A stretch of 64,000 nt of DNA from Prevotella sp. Rep29 (lineage in GTDB: Bacteria; Bacteroidota; Bacteroidia; Bacteroidales; Bacteroidaceae). A program made the position numbers and the translations under genes. The notes beneath the pieces were generated by a model. It searched no databases and was not told where the DNA came from. It saw only the letters and a program-made list of their open reading frames with translations. The stretch lies in NCBI RefSeq assembly GCF_019551475.1, contig NZ_CP047159.1, positions 2,294,001 to 2,358,000 of the forward strand, read 5' to 3'. Positions 26,170 through 34,264 of the stretch are shown here, piece after piece; position 1 is the first letter of the stretch, and every line of letters begins with the position of its first letter.

Positions 26170-27828
26170 ATGATGACTGCAGACAAAATAAAGGGGCTGA
26201 TAACAATTGTTGACGGAGTAAGCCTTGTTGGTGAATTTAGCATCGACAAGGCTGGTTCGTTGACAGGTCGGATTGCTGTAGCTACTGGTGTGGGCAGCGA
26301 CGGGTTGGTTTGGGAGGTAATAATTAGCCCGACATATCCGTTTAAGGCTATGGGTCAGGAGCCTATCCAGTTCTTTAATAAAAGTCTGCTAGACTATCCT
26401 CACATCATGCAGAGAGGCAATCTCTGTATGCACCCAGCTGAATTTGAAGATGCAGAGAGTCAGTTTATAAATGACTTGAAACAGCTGAAGGAATGGGTGG
26501 ACAGATACTATGTTAGAGGGGAAAAGGATGCTCATTATGAGCATATTGTGGTGAACCATTACCTGATACGCGATGCGTATTATACTTATTGCTTTGCAGA
26601 GACCGAAGGAGATATTGTTGACGGGGACTTTGGAATAGTGCATTACGCGGTGCTTAAGAACGGGCAAAAGAACGACTCACCAGTTAGAAACTATATTGTA
26701 CAACAGTTTGTATCGTACAAGCAGGTGAAGAAAAAAGAGATGCCCTGTAGGATTAGCCTGTTCTATCGTAAACTACGGTCGTTTGACGGTGTTTACTGTC
26801 TTCTTAATAACGTGCCATCGGTGCATAACAAGTTTATTGTTGAGGACTACGATGCTATCAAAGGGTTGTTTTCGCAGAGCCAGAAGAACTATATCCACAG
26901 TTTTGTAGAAGCGCACAAGGGAAAGTATGATTTCTTCCCGTTGTTCTGTGGATATAGGATACCCGGAGGTGGTGTTCACTGGCAAGCTATGATGATTTTC
27001 ATGGAAGACCTACCTATTGTTCCTATTCGAGTGGGTACAGGTAAGAACAGACTGTGGTTTACCGATTTTAAACAAGGTGCAATTCAATGGGCGGAAACCG
27101 AAGATATTTCCTATAAGTATTTCTTTGGACGCGGATCGATGCCCGAGGATCTTGCCAACAAGAAAGTGCTGATTATGGGAGTCGGAGCAATAGGGAGTAT
27201 TATTGCTGAGACCCTAACGAGATGTGGGGCTAAAAATCTCACACTACATGACATAGACATTAAAGAGCCTGGTAATGTTTGCCGGTCAGCATATCCCTTT
27301 TATACGAGTATAAACGAAAAAACCTTGGACTTGGAACTTTTACTGAAGCAAATCTCGCCACACGTGGAGTGTGCCAGTTTGAAATCGGAGTTTGACTTGG
27401 CGATAAAGGGGTATGCAGCAACAAGCAAGGATGTTACTGCCCTTGCTGGGTTGTTTGATGAGTTTGATGTGATATTTGACTGTACAACTGATAACCAGTT
27501 GATGCGGGTAATGGATGCCATAGAGACGAAAGCCCAGGTTGTGAACTTGTCTATAACCAACAATGCGCAGGACTTGATATGTGCTTTCTCACCTAATGTG
27601 ACAGAAACCGTGCTGTTGGTCTATGGCTTATTGAAACGAGATGTGGATGCCAATATGTACAACCCTACAGGTTGTTGGAATCCGACCTTTAAAGCATCAT
27701 ATAATGACATATCAAGCAAAGCCCAGTATGCGATGAAGCATATCATTAGGATGCTAAGCGGCGTGGAGCCAAAGAGCAACTTCTATATAACCGAAGATGA
27801 AATGGATTTAAACATACATCGATTATGA
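26170..27828 (+). CDS. cap2: Cap2: E1-E2 fusion protein of type II CBASS
   Basis: 552 residues. The N-terminal E2-like (UBC) domain has SPTYPFKAMGQEPIQFFN and then RGNLCMHPAE with the candidate E2 catalytic Cys at 86. The C-terminal ThiF/E1 adenylation domain starts VLIMGVGAIGSIIAETLTRC (nucleotide-binding glycines near 336), with HDIDIKEPGNVCR after it; GCWNPTF near 501 holds the probable E1 catalytic Cys. Cap2 conjugates the CD-NTase C-terminus to target molecules and so primes signalling. The stop overlaps the next start by ATGA (27825-27828), so translation is coupled. Confidence 0.9.
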   Translation: MMTADKIKGLITIVDGVSLVGEFSIDKAGSLTGRIAVATGVGSDGLVWEVIISPTYPFKAMGQEPIQFFNKSLLDYPHIMQRGNLCMHPAEFEDAESQFINDLKQLKEWVDRYYVRGEKDAHYEHIVVNHYLIRDAYYTYCFAETEGDIVDGDFGIVHYAVLKNGQKNDSPVRNYIVQQFVSYKQVKKKEMPCRISLFYRKLRSFDGVYCLLNNVPSVHNKFIVEDYDAIKGLFSQSQKNYIHSFVEAHKGKYDFFPLFCGYRIPGGGVHWQAMMIFMEDLPIVPIRVGTGKNRLWFTDFKQGAIQWAETEDISYKYFFGRGSMPEDLANKKVLIMGVGAIGSIIAETLTRCGAKNLTLHDIDIKEPGNVCRSAYPFYTSINEKTLDLELLLKQISPHVECASLKSEFDLAIKGYAATSKDVTALAGLFDEFDVIFDCTTDNQLMRVMDAIETKAQVVNLSITNNAQDLICAFSPNVTETVLLVYGLLKRDVDANMYNPTGCWNPTFKASYNDISSKAQYAMKHIIRMLSGVEPKSNFYITEDEMDLNIHRL

Positions 27829-29093
27829 GATATTATCTACCAAGTGATGATTTGTATATAGAGATAAAAGCCTCGGTGTTCAACCAGATAAAGCTGCAAG
27901 CTGAGGGCGAGTATCCCAACGAGAACGGCGGGATGTTGGCTGGCCGTTATTCTGCCGACAGACATACGGTATATATAGAAAAGGTTGTTGTGCCCGTAGA
28001 GAAGCTGACCGGCAGAACAACGTTTATGCGCAATACCAATGGATTAGAAAAGATCTGGAAACAATTAGCCAAAGAAGGGTTGCGCTACGTGGGCGAGTGG
28101 CATAGCCATCCTAACGGTTCTACCCAGTACAGCGGTACAGACTTGTCGGCTATGATAGATATTGAAAAGGAGATTGCTATTGAGAATCCGATTCTGCTGA
28201 TTGCGGGAGTGAGGAACTGTGGACTCAGTGCACATACGTTTTATTGCTATAAGGACAATAAGCTATTTGAATATAAAAAGATGATAGATTTAAAGGAACT
28301 TTTTAATGGCTTACAGAAGCAAATGCTTGCAAGCCTCAATGTTGACAGAGAATATATAGGACATCCCGGTAGTAAAGGGGATGCGACGGAGCAACGTTGG
28401 ATAGATTTTCTTAGAACCTATTTGCCGGACAGGTATAAGGTGGATAAGGCTATTGTGATAGATTCTACTGGCAATGTGAGTGAGCAGATGGATATTGTAA
28501 TCTATGATGCCATATACACGCTCTTTATATTCAAACAAGATGGATTTATGTACATACCTGCGGAGAGCGTCTATGCTGTGTTTGAGGTAAAACAGGACGT
28601 GAAAGGAAATATTGACTACGCTGCCAAGAAGGTGGAGAGTGTTCGACGGCTGAAACGAACCAGTATAGAGATGGTGGCTTCTGGGAGACGAACTCCGGCC
28701 AGACCATTAACAAAAATTATAGGCGGTTTTTTAACCACTACTAGCTCGTATAGTAGCATCAAAACGGTACAGAACCAGCTGGAAAAACTGAAAGGATACC
28801 AGACCTTGGATTTAGGCTGTATATGTGACACGGGTAGCTTCTATGTGGACTACAAAGAAACGCCCCCTGCTGATATAGAGCCGACTAAAGATATCGAGGA
28901 GAACCGTAAATATATCGAGCATGTCTATGAAAGCCGTGAGGTTAATAAAATCAAGTTCAGTGATAAAGACGTGTCGCTGTTTACTTTCTTTCTCCAGCTT
29001 GTGAGCTACTTGAAGTCCATTGGTACTGTCGCAGCAATAGATATCAATGCGTATTTGAAGGCTATTAATGAGAAAATAGACGAAGATATTTAG
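27825..29093 (+). CDS. Cap3-like JAMM deconjugase fused to a DUF6602-like PD-(D/E)XK domain
   Basis: 422 residues, more than twice the size of ordinary Cap3. Residues 1-155 are a JAB/MPN domain: the GEWHSHPNG motif gives His93 and His95, with Asp106 in QYSGTD and Glu33 in NENGGM, the full JAMM zinc set. After a helical linker, residues about 180-290 (HPGSKGDATEQRWIDFLRTY, then SEQMDIVIYD with Asp223 and AVFEVKQ with Glu254-x-Lys256) fit a DUF6602-type restriction-nuclease-like fold. The final 100 residues are helical and unassigned. Cap3 normally reverses Cap2 conjugates. No separate effector gene is present in the operon, so the fused domain may be the effector. That is inference. Confidence 0.82.
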   Translation: MRYYLPSDDLYIEIKASVFNQIKLQAEGEYPNENGGMLAGRYSADRHTVYIEKVVVPVEKLTGRTTFMRNTNGLEKIWKQLAKEGLRYVGEWHSHPNGSTQYSGTDLSAMIDIEKEIAIENPILLIAGVRNCGLSAHTFYCYKDNKLFEYKKMIDLKELFNGLQKQMLASLNVDREYIGHPGSKGDATEQRWIDFLRTYLPDRYKVDKAIVIDSTGNVSEQMDIVIYDAIYTLFIFKQDGFMYIPAESVYAVFEVKQDVKGNIDYAAKKVESVRRLKRTSIEMVASGRRTPARPLTKIIGGFLTTTSSYSSIKTVQNQLEKLKGYQTLDLGCICDTGSFYVDYKETPPADIEPTKDIEENRKYIEHVYESREVNKIKFSDKDVSLFTFFLQLVSYLKSIGTVAAIDINAYLKAINEKIDEDI

Positions 29094-30066
29094 AGTCGTT
29101 TTCATGGTTGAAGATGGAAAAGTGGAGTTTGCGTTGGTTTTTCCATCCCTCGATGTCCAACACCTCTTCCCCGATTTGGATATAAGGTTGTGGGTATTTT
29201 TCCGCATAACCTTTTGTTCCCACCACTTGGAACATTCGTGAATAGGGGCGGGGAGTCATCACGTTGTGTTGGAGGAGAATGGTCTTTCCCTTCATTGTAC
29301 GGATGATGGTTGTGGTTTGGTCGCCGTTTTGGAAATTGTCGGTGTCTTTGTCACAATGTTCCTTTACTACTTCCTTTCCCATGAATGAGGCGGTGTCCAT
29401 ACTGACAAGCGACTCCAATCGGTCATTTCGATGGATTTCTAATATCTGACAGGCAGGACCCATGCCATGGGTGGGGTATACATCGCCGCGCGTAGTCTGG
29501 TTATATGCTAACCGCCAAGAAGGCCACTTGTCGCCAAGAGGGTGCGCGTAACCCCCTTCCACATGTACCACCTCGCCGAAGAGTCCCTGGCTAACCATAT
29601 TGCGCACTGCCATCTCAAAATAGTCGTACACGCAGTTCTCTAACATCATGCAATGTCTTTGTGTCTGTTCGGCAGCGTCCACGATGGCATGGATATCGTC
29701 AAGCGTCGTGGCGGCGGGTACTTCCACGGCAACATGTTTGCCGTGCTGCAATGCCTCAAGAATGATGGATGTATGTGAAAGCCAATCGGTACAGATATAG
29801 ATAAGGTCTATATGTTCATCCTTGCATAAGAGGCGATAGTCAGATTGAAGATTGGGGATTGAAGATTGAAGGTCATGTTGCGCCACCCAATTGTCGATAA
29901 ACTGTCTTATGTCATCATGATGGATATGGATGTCACATAATGCGGAGATACATGCCCCTTTCACGTGGCTTAACCTCTTGACGGCTTGGAGACCACGTTC
30001 ACCCAAACCCACGATGCCAATGTTCACCATGGGAAGGGCTTTTGTCTGGAGGCGCAGTACGTTCAT
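29065..30066 (-). CDS. Gfo/Idh/MocA oxidoreductase (GH109-like), apparently truncated at the C-terminus
   Basis: 333 residues. VNIGIVGLGERGLQAVKRLS is the Rossmann NAD-binding start; YICTDWLSHTSIILEALQHG, HVAVEVPAATTLDD, then QRHCMMLENCVYDYFEMAVR and YPTHGMGPACQIL are the motifs of GH109 glycosidases, which remove N-acetylgalactosamine by an NAD-dependent mechanism. GH109 proteins of Bacteroidetes usually run to about 450 residues and end with a conserved GGHGGMDF-containing region, which is missing here. The frame ends just where the CBASS operon ends (29-bp tail-to-tail overlap), so an island boundary may have cut the gene. The start at 30066 overlaps the GlsB-like gene's stop by 4 bp. ATG at about 30030 (MVNIGIVG) is an alternative start. 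Confidence 0.8.
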   Translation of the reverse strand: MNVLRLQTKALPMVNIGIVGLGERGLQAVKRLSHVKGACISALCDIHIHHDDIRQFIDNWVAQHDLQSSIPNLQSDYRLLCKDEHIDLIYICTDWLSHTSIILEALQHGKHVAVEVPAATTLDDIHAIVDAAEQTQRHCMMLENCVYDYFEMAVRNMVSQGLFGEVVHVEGGYAHPLGDKWPSWRLAYNQTTRGDVYPTHGMGPACQILEIHRNDRLESLVSMDTASFMGKEVVKEHCDKDTDNFQNGDQTTTIIRTMKGKTILLQHNVMTPRPYSRMFQVVGTKGYAEKYPQPYIQIGEEVLDIEGWKNQRKLHFSIFNHENDSKYLRLFSH

Positions 30067-30305
30067 CGCTTGATTTTAGCCCATAGCCATAACACGATGA
30101 CTGCGCCTATGGTGGCAGTGCCTATCTCACTGAGCCATCCCGGCTCCCAAGTAATGCCTAATAACTGGAGCAGCCAACTGCCCACGACACCACCCACAAT
30201 GCCGAGGAAGAGATTAATCCAACAGCCCTTGCCCGAACCAGAGGTCAGTTTGCTGGCGATGAATCCTGCCGTGATGCCAACGATGATAGAACCTAAAAAA
30301 TTCAT
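30063..30305 (-). CDS. GlsB/YeaQ/YmgE-family small membrane protein
   Basis: 80 residues with three hydrophobic helices: FLGSIIVGITAGFIAS, INLFLGIVGGVVGSWLLQLL and IGTATIGAVIVLWLWAKIKR. The Gly-rich packing is that of the transglycosylase-associated or stress-response family (PF04226). Its role in the inner membrane is poorly known; expression is often stress-linked. It is read towards the GH109-like gene with a 4-bp overlap, so the two are probably cotranscribed. A TATTTTTG box lies upstream on the minus strand near 30357-30366. Confidence 0.88.
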   Translation of the reverse strand: MNFLGSIIVGITAGFIASKLTSGSGKGCWINLFLGIVGGVVGSWLLQLLGITWEPGWLSEIGTATIGAVIVLWLWAKIKR

Positions 30306-30408
30306 AAGTTTATTTGTTAATTGTATTCAATGATAAAAAGATAACCTATTTTGTTTGCAAAAATACAAAAATAATGTTATGAAGTATTACTTTCTCATTA
30401 GAAATATG

Positions 30409-30416
30409 TATCTTTG
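30409..30416 (+). promoter_or_regulatory. -7 box of the SpoIIE/NRPS locus
   Basis: TATCTTTG matches TAnnTTTG and is 14 bp upstream of the ATG at 30431. The -33 element is weak. It is the only clear promoter before the metabolite genes. Confidence 0.55.
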
Positions 30417-30430
30417 CACGCAAAAAAAGC

Positions 30431-32578
30431 ATGAAAAAAGTCAAAGGTATTCTCATTATCATCTTAGCGGCGGTCTTGCTTGAGGTCATGTTAGGCATAC
30501 AATATTATAGTATGCATGACATGATGAGCGAACAGTTGGAGAAACGCGCCGAGAGCGAGTTGACACTGAAGGCTATCTTGATTAAGAACATGCTTAACCA
30601 AACAGAGAACGCCTTGGAGGATTATGTTTGGGATTTACGTCAAAGATTTGGTAAGCCTGACTCCATAGACCTTGTTGCCAAGTCGCTCCTATCGACCAAT
30701 CCTGAAATAGTCAATTGCTGGATAGCATTCACTCCTTATTATTATTCGCAGAAAGGACGCTTGTTTGAGCCATGTGCAAAACGCCAGGGAGAGATAATCA
30801 AGACAGACCAAGTTGGCGGAGAGAAACATGACTATACGCTTATGGAACATTACCGTGAGGCTGCTGAGAGCAGTGATTATCACTGGACAGACCCCTATTT
30901 CGATGAAATTATCGTTACGACTTGTTCTAAGGCTATCCGTGATGGTCGTGACAGTTTGATATGTGTGTTTGGTGCGGATCTCTCATTGAAATGGTTGAAC
31001 GACACGTTGAACGTCAGGCACATTTTCCCATCTTCGTTCATTATGCTTTTGACGGAGGAAGGCAAAATCATCATGCCACAGCCGTCCGAGGGAGATAAAA
31101 GTGAGATTAGCCAAAAACTTACCACGTTTATTAACGACAGTAGTGTGGTGAGAACGAACAGCAAGAGTGGCAGGACAAAAATCATCCGTTTCAGTTCCGA
31201 TGAGGTAGGAGACGACGGATGTGTGTTCTATGCCAACATGAGAGGGAAGCCACATTGGCAACTTGCGGTGGTCTGCTATGACCGCGAAGTGTATGCACAA
31301 CTTTATAAACTGCGGTTGCGTTTCCTATTGCTCAACCTATTGGGTTTTGGTGTCTTGTTATTCATGGTGGAACGTTATGCCCTCAATGTGCTGAAGTTGC
31401 AAAAGACAACATTGGAACAAAGCCGTATCAACAATGATTTGCATATTGCGAATAAGATACAAACGGCCATGTTACCGGAAAAAGAATTGGTAGACGAGCA
31501 TGTTGAGGTGGCTGGTAAACTCATCCCTGCCAAGCAAGTGGGTGGCGACTTGTATGAGTTTTTAGTCCGCAATGAAAAGCTGTTTTTCTGCATTGGCGAC
31601 GTTTCGGGCAAAGGCATCCCATCCGCGCTTATCATGGCGATGACCCAGGCTATCTTCCGTGTAATATCCATTCGTGAGAACAACCCCGCCCGCATCATGG
31701 AAGACATCAATGGCATGGCTTGCCGGAACAATAAGTCAAATATGTTTGCCACGCTTTTCATTGGCGTTCTCGACCTCCCGACGGGTCATTTGCGCTATTG
31801 CAACGCAGGACACGACCTACCTTTAATCATCAATCAAGAGGTAAGCAAATTGAATGCCCATGCCAATTTGCCCGTGGGGGTATTCAGTGACACCAAATAT
31901 GAGATGCAGGAAGAACGCCTGTCGCCAAATACCATATTGTTTCTTTACACGGATGGATTGACAGAGACCATCAATATGAAGCGGGAGCAGTTTGGCATAG
32001 GGCGTGTTGTGACAACGTTCCATGAATTGCGCACAACACCTACCGTCAACCAATTGCTTGACAAGATGACGGATATTGTCGTCGAATATATGGATGGGGC
32101 GGAGCAAAGGGACGACCTTACCCTGTTTGCCATTCGTTACAAAGGTGAACAAAATAGCGACCAGATATTAGACGAGAGCCTTGTCGTGTCAAATGACATT
32201 CAGGAGTTGAAGCAGCTCAAGTCTTTTCTCCTTTCTTCTTTTGAGAAAATAGATGTATCACAAACGATGGTGTCACAACTAAGACTTGCCTTGGAGGAGA
32301 CAATTGTGAACATCATGAACTATGCCTACCCTAATGACAAGAAAGGTGATATTCTAATCAATATGAAATATGATGGCAAGGCGATTAGGTTTGTCATTAC
32401 CGACGAAGGCGTGGCATTCGACCCCACGCAAGCGGCAGAGGTCGATACGACACTCTCCGCCAAAGACCGTCCCATCGGCGGACTGGGCATCTTATTGGTG
32501 CGTGAGTTAATGGACACGGTGAATTATGAGCGCATTGACGACAAGAATGTGCTTACCTTGAAGAAGTTAGTTAATTAG
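30431..32578 (+). CDS. Membrane SpoIIE/RsbU-type phosphatase with fused RsbW-like ATPase domain
   Basis: 715 residues. One transmembrane helix (about 5-25), an extracytoplasmic sensor region of Cache type (about 30-285) and a second helix (about 292-314, LLLNLLGFGVLLFMVE) lead to a linker helix and a PP2C/SpoIIE phosphatase domain (about 340-560: GGDLYEFL, CIGDVSGKGIPSALIMAM and FLYTDGLTETI with metal-binding Asp). The C-terminal 130 residues are an HATPase_c domain like RsbW (LEETIVNIMNYAYP, ITDEGVAFDPT). Such proteins dephosphorylate STAS antagonists in partner switching. Here the phosphatase and anti-sigma-like kinase are one chain, and the STAS partner is the next gene. Confidence 0.9.
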   Translation: MKKVKGILIIILAAVLLEVMLGIQYYSMHDMMSEQLEKRAESELTLKAILIKNMLNQTENALEDYVWDLRQRFGKPDSIDLVAKSLLSTNPEIVNCWIAFTPYYYSQKGRLFEPCAKRQGEIIKTDQVGGEKHDYTLMEHYREAAESSDYHWTDPYFDEIIVTTCSKAIRDGRDSLICVFGADLSLKWLNDTLNVRHIFPSSFIMLLTEEGKIIMPQPSEGDKSEISQKLTTFINDSSVVRTNSKSGRTKIIRFSSDEVGDDGCVFYANMRGKPHWQLAVVCYDREVYAQLYKLRLRFLLLNLLGFGVLLFMVERYALNVLKLQKTTLEQSRINNDLHIANKIQTAMLPEKELVDEHVEVAGKLIPAKQVGGDLYEFLVRNEKLFFCIGDVSGKGIPSALIMAMTQAIFRVISIRENNPARIMEDINGMACRNNKSNMFATLFIGVLDLPTGHLRYCNAGHDLPLIINQEVSKLNAHANLPVGVFSDTKYEMQEERLSPNTILFLYTDGLTETINMKREQFGIGRVVTTFHELRTTPTVNQLLDKMTDIVVEYMDGAEQRDDLTLFAIRYKGEQNSDQILDESLVVSNDIQELKQLKSFLLSSFEKIDVSQTMVSQLRLALEETIVNIMNYAYPNDKKGDILINMKYDGKAIRFVITDEGVAFDPTQAAEVDTTLSAKDRPIGGLGILLVRELMDTVNYERIDDKNVLTLKKLVN

Positions 32579-32620
32579 TTATTGAGTTCTCACGAACTCA
32601 CAAACGTATAAACTTATCAC
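32579..32620 (+). repeat. Intergenic repeat with GAGTT/AACTC hairpin, copy 1
   Basis: TTATTGAGTTCTCACGAACT, then CACAAACGTATAAACTTAT. Close relatives occur at about 41633-41660 and 42971-43032, all between genes of the same locus. GAGTT...AACTC can form a small stem. Confidence 0.55.
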
Positions 32621-32624
32621 ACAA

Positions 32625-32927
32625 ATGAAAACAAACATTGAGAAAAAAGATGGCAAGACCATTGTCACACTTGAGGGAGAACTTGACACAATGGCTGCCA
32701 ATGAGGTGGAAAACGCCTTGAAACCACTTATGGAATCACAAGGCGAAGAGATTATCATTGAATGTAAGGGATTGGAATACATTGCATCCAGTGGATTGCG
32801 TATATTGCTCAGCATATTGAAAAACGTCATGGCGACTGGCGGCTCTATAACCCTTAGAAACGTGAATGATGACATCAAGAATGTATTTAACCTTACGGGA
32901 TTTGTCAAACTTTTCAAGTTTGAGTGA
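32625..32927 (+). CDS. STAS-domain anti-sigma factor antagonist (RsbV-like)
   Basis: 100 residues, the full length of a single STAS domain. Strands TIVTLEGELDTMAANEVE, then IIIECKGLEYIASSGLRILL with the phosphorylatable Ser pair at the conserved D/A-S-S-G-L-R site, then SITLRNVNDDIKNVFNLTGF complete the fold. The protein is expected to be phosphorylated by the HATPase domain of the preceding gene's product (or a similar kinase) and dephosphorylated by its SpoIIE domain. It lies 46 bp after that gene. No sigma factor gene is nearby, so the downstream target of the switch is unknown. Confidence 0.92.
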   Translation: MKTNIEKKDGKTIVTLEGELDTMAANEVENALKPLMESQGEEIIIECKGLEYIASSGLRILLSILKNVMATGGSITLRNVNDDIKNVFNLTGFVKLFKFE

Positions 32928-34248
32928 AAAGTGTAGGATATTCGTCTTGACATCATTTGCTTGGATGTCGATGGGTCATGTGTATGGTGACAATGCGCTA
33001 CGAGATACACTGACCCATGAAAATCAATTGGTTGTCAATGCGCAACTCATGACACGTGGCGAAATCAGAAAAGGAGGACTGCCAGAAGTGAATGGCAACA
33101 TAGAGGATAGGGCTAATTTCATATTTGAGCGGTCGCGCCTGTCAATAGACTTTGAGAAAACGTGGCTTGAGACGAACCTCACAGCCCAGCATTCCAGTGT
33201 ATGGGGACAAAAGGGCAGCGGTAGTCTTAATATTTATGAGGCTTGGGTGAAGCTGAAGACCAAGAGTGGTATGTTTGCAAAAATAGGTCGTCAGGAATTG
33301 AATTACGATGATGAGCGCATCTTGGGCCGTAACGACTGGGCAATGGCGGCATTGTCGCATGATGTCTTAAAACTTGGCTATGAGGGTTATGGGCATAAGG
33401 CACATGCCATCTTGGCATATAACCAAAGGGCAGAAAATATTAAAGGTGGAACCGTCTATCGTTCTGACGATGGGGCGCAGCCTTACAAGACTATGCAGAC
33501 CGTATGGTATCATTATGATGTGCCACGAATGCCATTGGGCGTGTCGTTGCTTTTCATGAACATCGGGATGGAAGAAAGCGAAGCCCTTGAACCCAAGACC
33601 GAGTTCCAGCAACTATTTGGCGGGTATGTCACTTTCAGTCCACGCCAATGGAATGTTGAAGGCTCTTTCTATTATCAGACGGGCCATGACGAGTTCAGCA
33701 TTCCCATCCGCGCCTTTATGGGAAGCTTGAAAGCCACTTATCGACCTTCGACCAACTATTCTTTATTTGCGGGCTATGACTACTTGAGTGGTGATGATAA
33801 TCCCATTGTTCCCCAAAAAGGCAGCATTGGATTGGTACAGCATAAGACGGTGAAAGGCTTTAGCACCGTCTATGGCTCTCATCACCAATTCTATGGGGCT
33901 ATGGACTTCTTCTATGTCAGTGCTTATTATGGTGGTTATACGCCAGGACTTCAGAATCTCTTTGTCGGTGGCAACTACTCTCCGGTGAAAAACTTATCGC
34001 TGACAGCCAACTATCATTATCTGTCAGTGACAAGCAAGATACCAGAAGCCAAGAGGTCGCTTGGCCATGAGATAGAATTGTCAGCATCATACGCAATTAT
34101 GAAGGAGGCTCGTGTCAGCATGGGCTATTCTTATATGCACGGAACAAGCACCTTGGAGCGTCTCCAGCGCGTCGAAGGGAAGAACCATTTACAATGGGGA
34201 TGGTTGATGCTTTCCGTCAATCCAAGAATTTTCACGACAAAATGGTAA
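32920..34248 (+). CDS. Outer-membrane beta-barrel porin (alginate-export-like)
   Basis: The TTG at 32920 gives about 442 residues with a plausible signal peptide (SEKCRIFVLTSFAWMSMGHV then YGD) and only an 8-bp overlap with the STAS gene; the ATG at 32866 would put 18 more residues before it. The mature part has alternating aromatic strands with a terminal barrel-like sequence, e.g. WLETNLTAQHSSVWGQKGSG and FAKIGRQELNYDDERILGRN, which resembles the alginate export/OprO-like porin family. The C-terminus ends IFTTKW. It lies 16 bp before the NRPS gene and may let the product or a precursor cross the outer membrane; that is inference. Confidence 0.78.
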   Translation: MSEKCRIFVLTSFAWMSMGHVYGDNALRDTLTHENQLVVNAQLMTRGEIRKGGLPEVNGNIEDRANFIFERSRLSIDFEKTWLETNLTAQHSSVWGQKGSGSLNIYEAWVKLKTKSGMFAKIGRQELNYDDERILGRNDWAMAALSHDVLKLGYEGYGHKAHAILAYNQRAENIKGGTVYRSDDGAQPYKTMQTVWYHYDVPRMPLGVSLLFMNIGMEESEALEPKTEFQQLFGGYVTFSPRQWNVEGSFYYQTGHDEFSIPIRAFMGSLKATYRPSTNYSLFAGYDYLSGDDNPIVPQKGSIGLVQHKTVKGFSTVYGSHHQFYGAMDFFYVSAYYGGYTPGLQNLFVGGNYSPVKNLSLTANYHYLSVTSKIPEAKRSLGHEIELSASYAIMKEARVSMGYSYMHGTSTLERLQRVEGKNHLQWGWLMLSVNPRIFTTKW

Positions 34249-34264
34249 ATAAAATTACGAAACC

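Noticed and set aside
29840..29870. Short GAAGATTG tandem repeat as a phase-variable tract
   Set aside because: It is irregular and lies in frame inside the GH109-like gene without a slippage-prone pattern.
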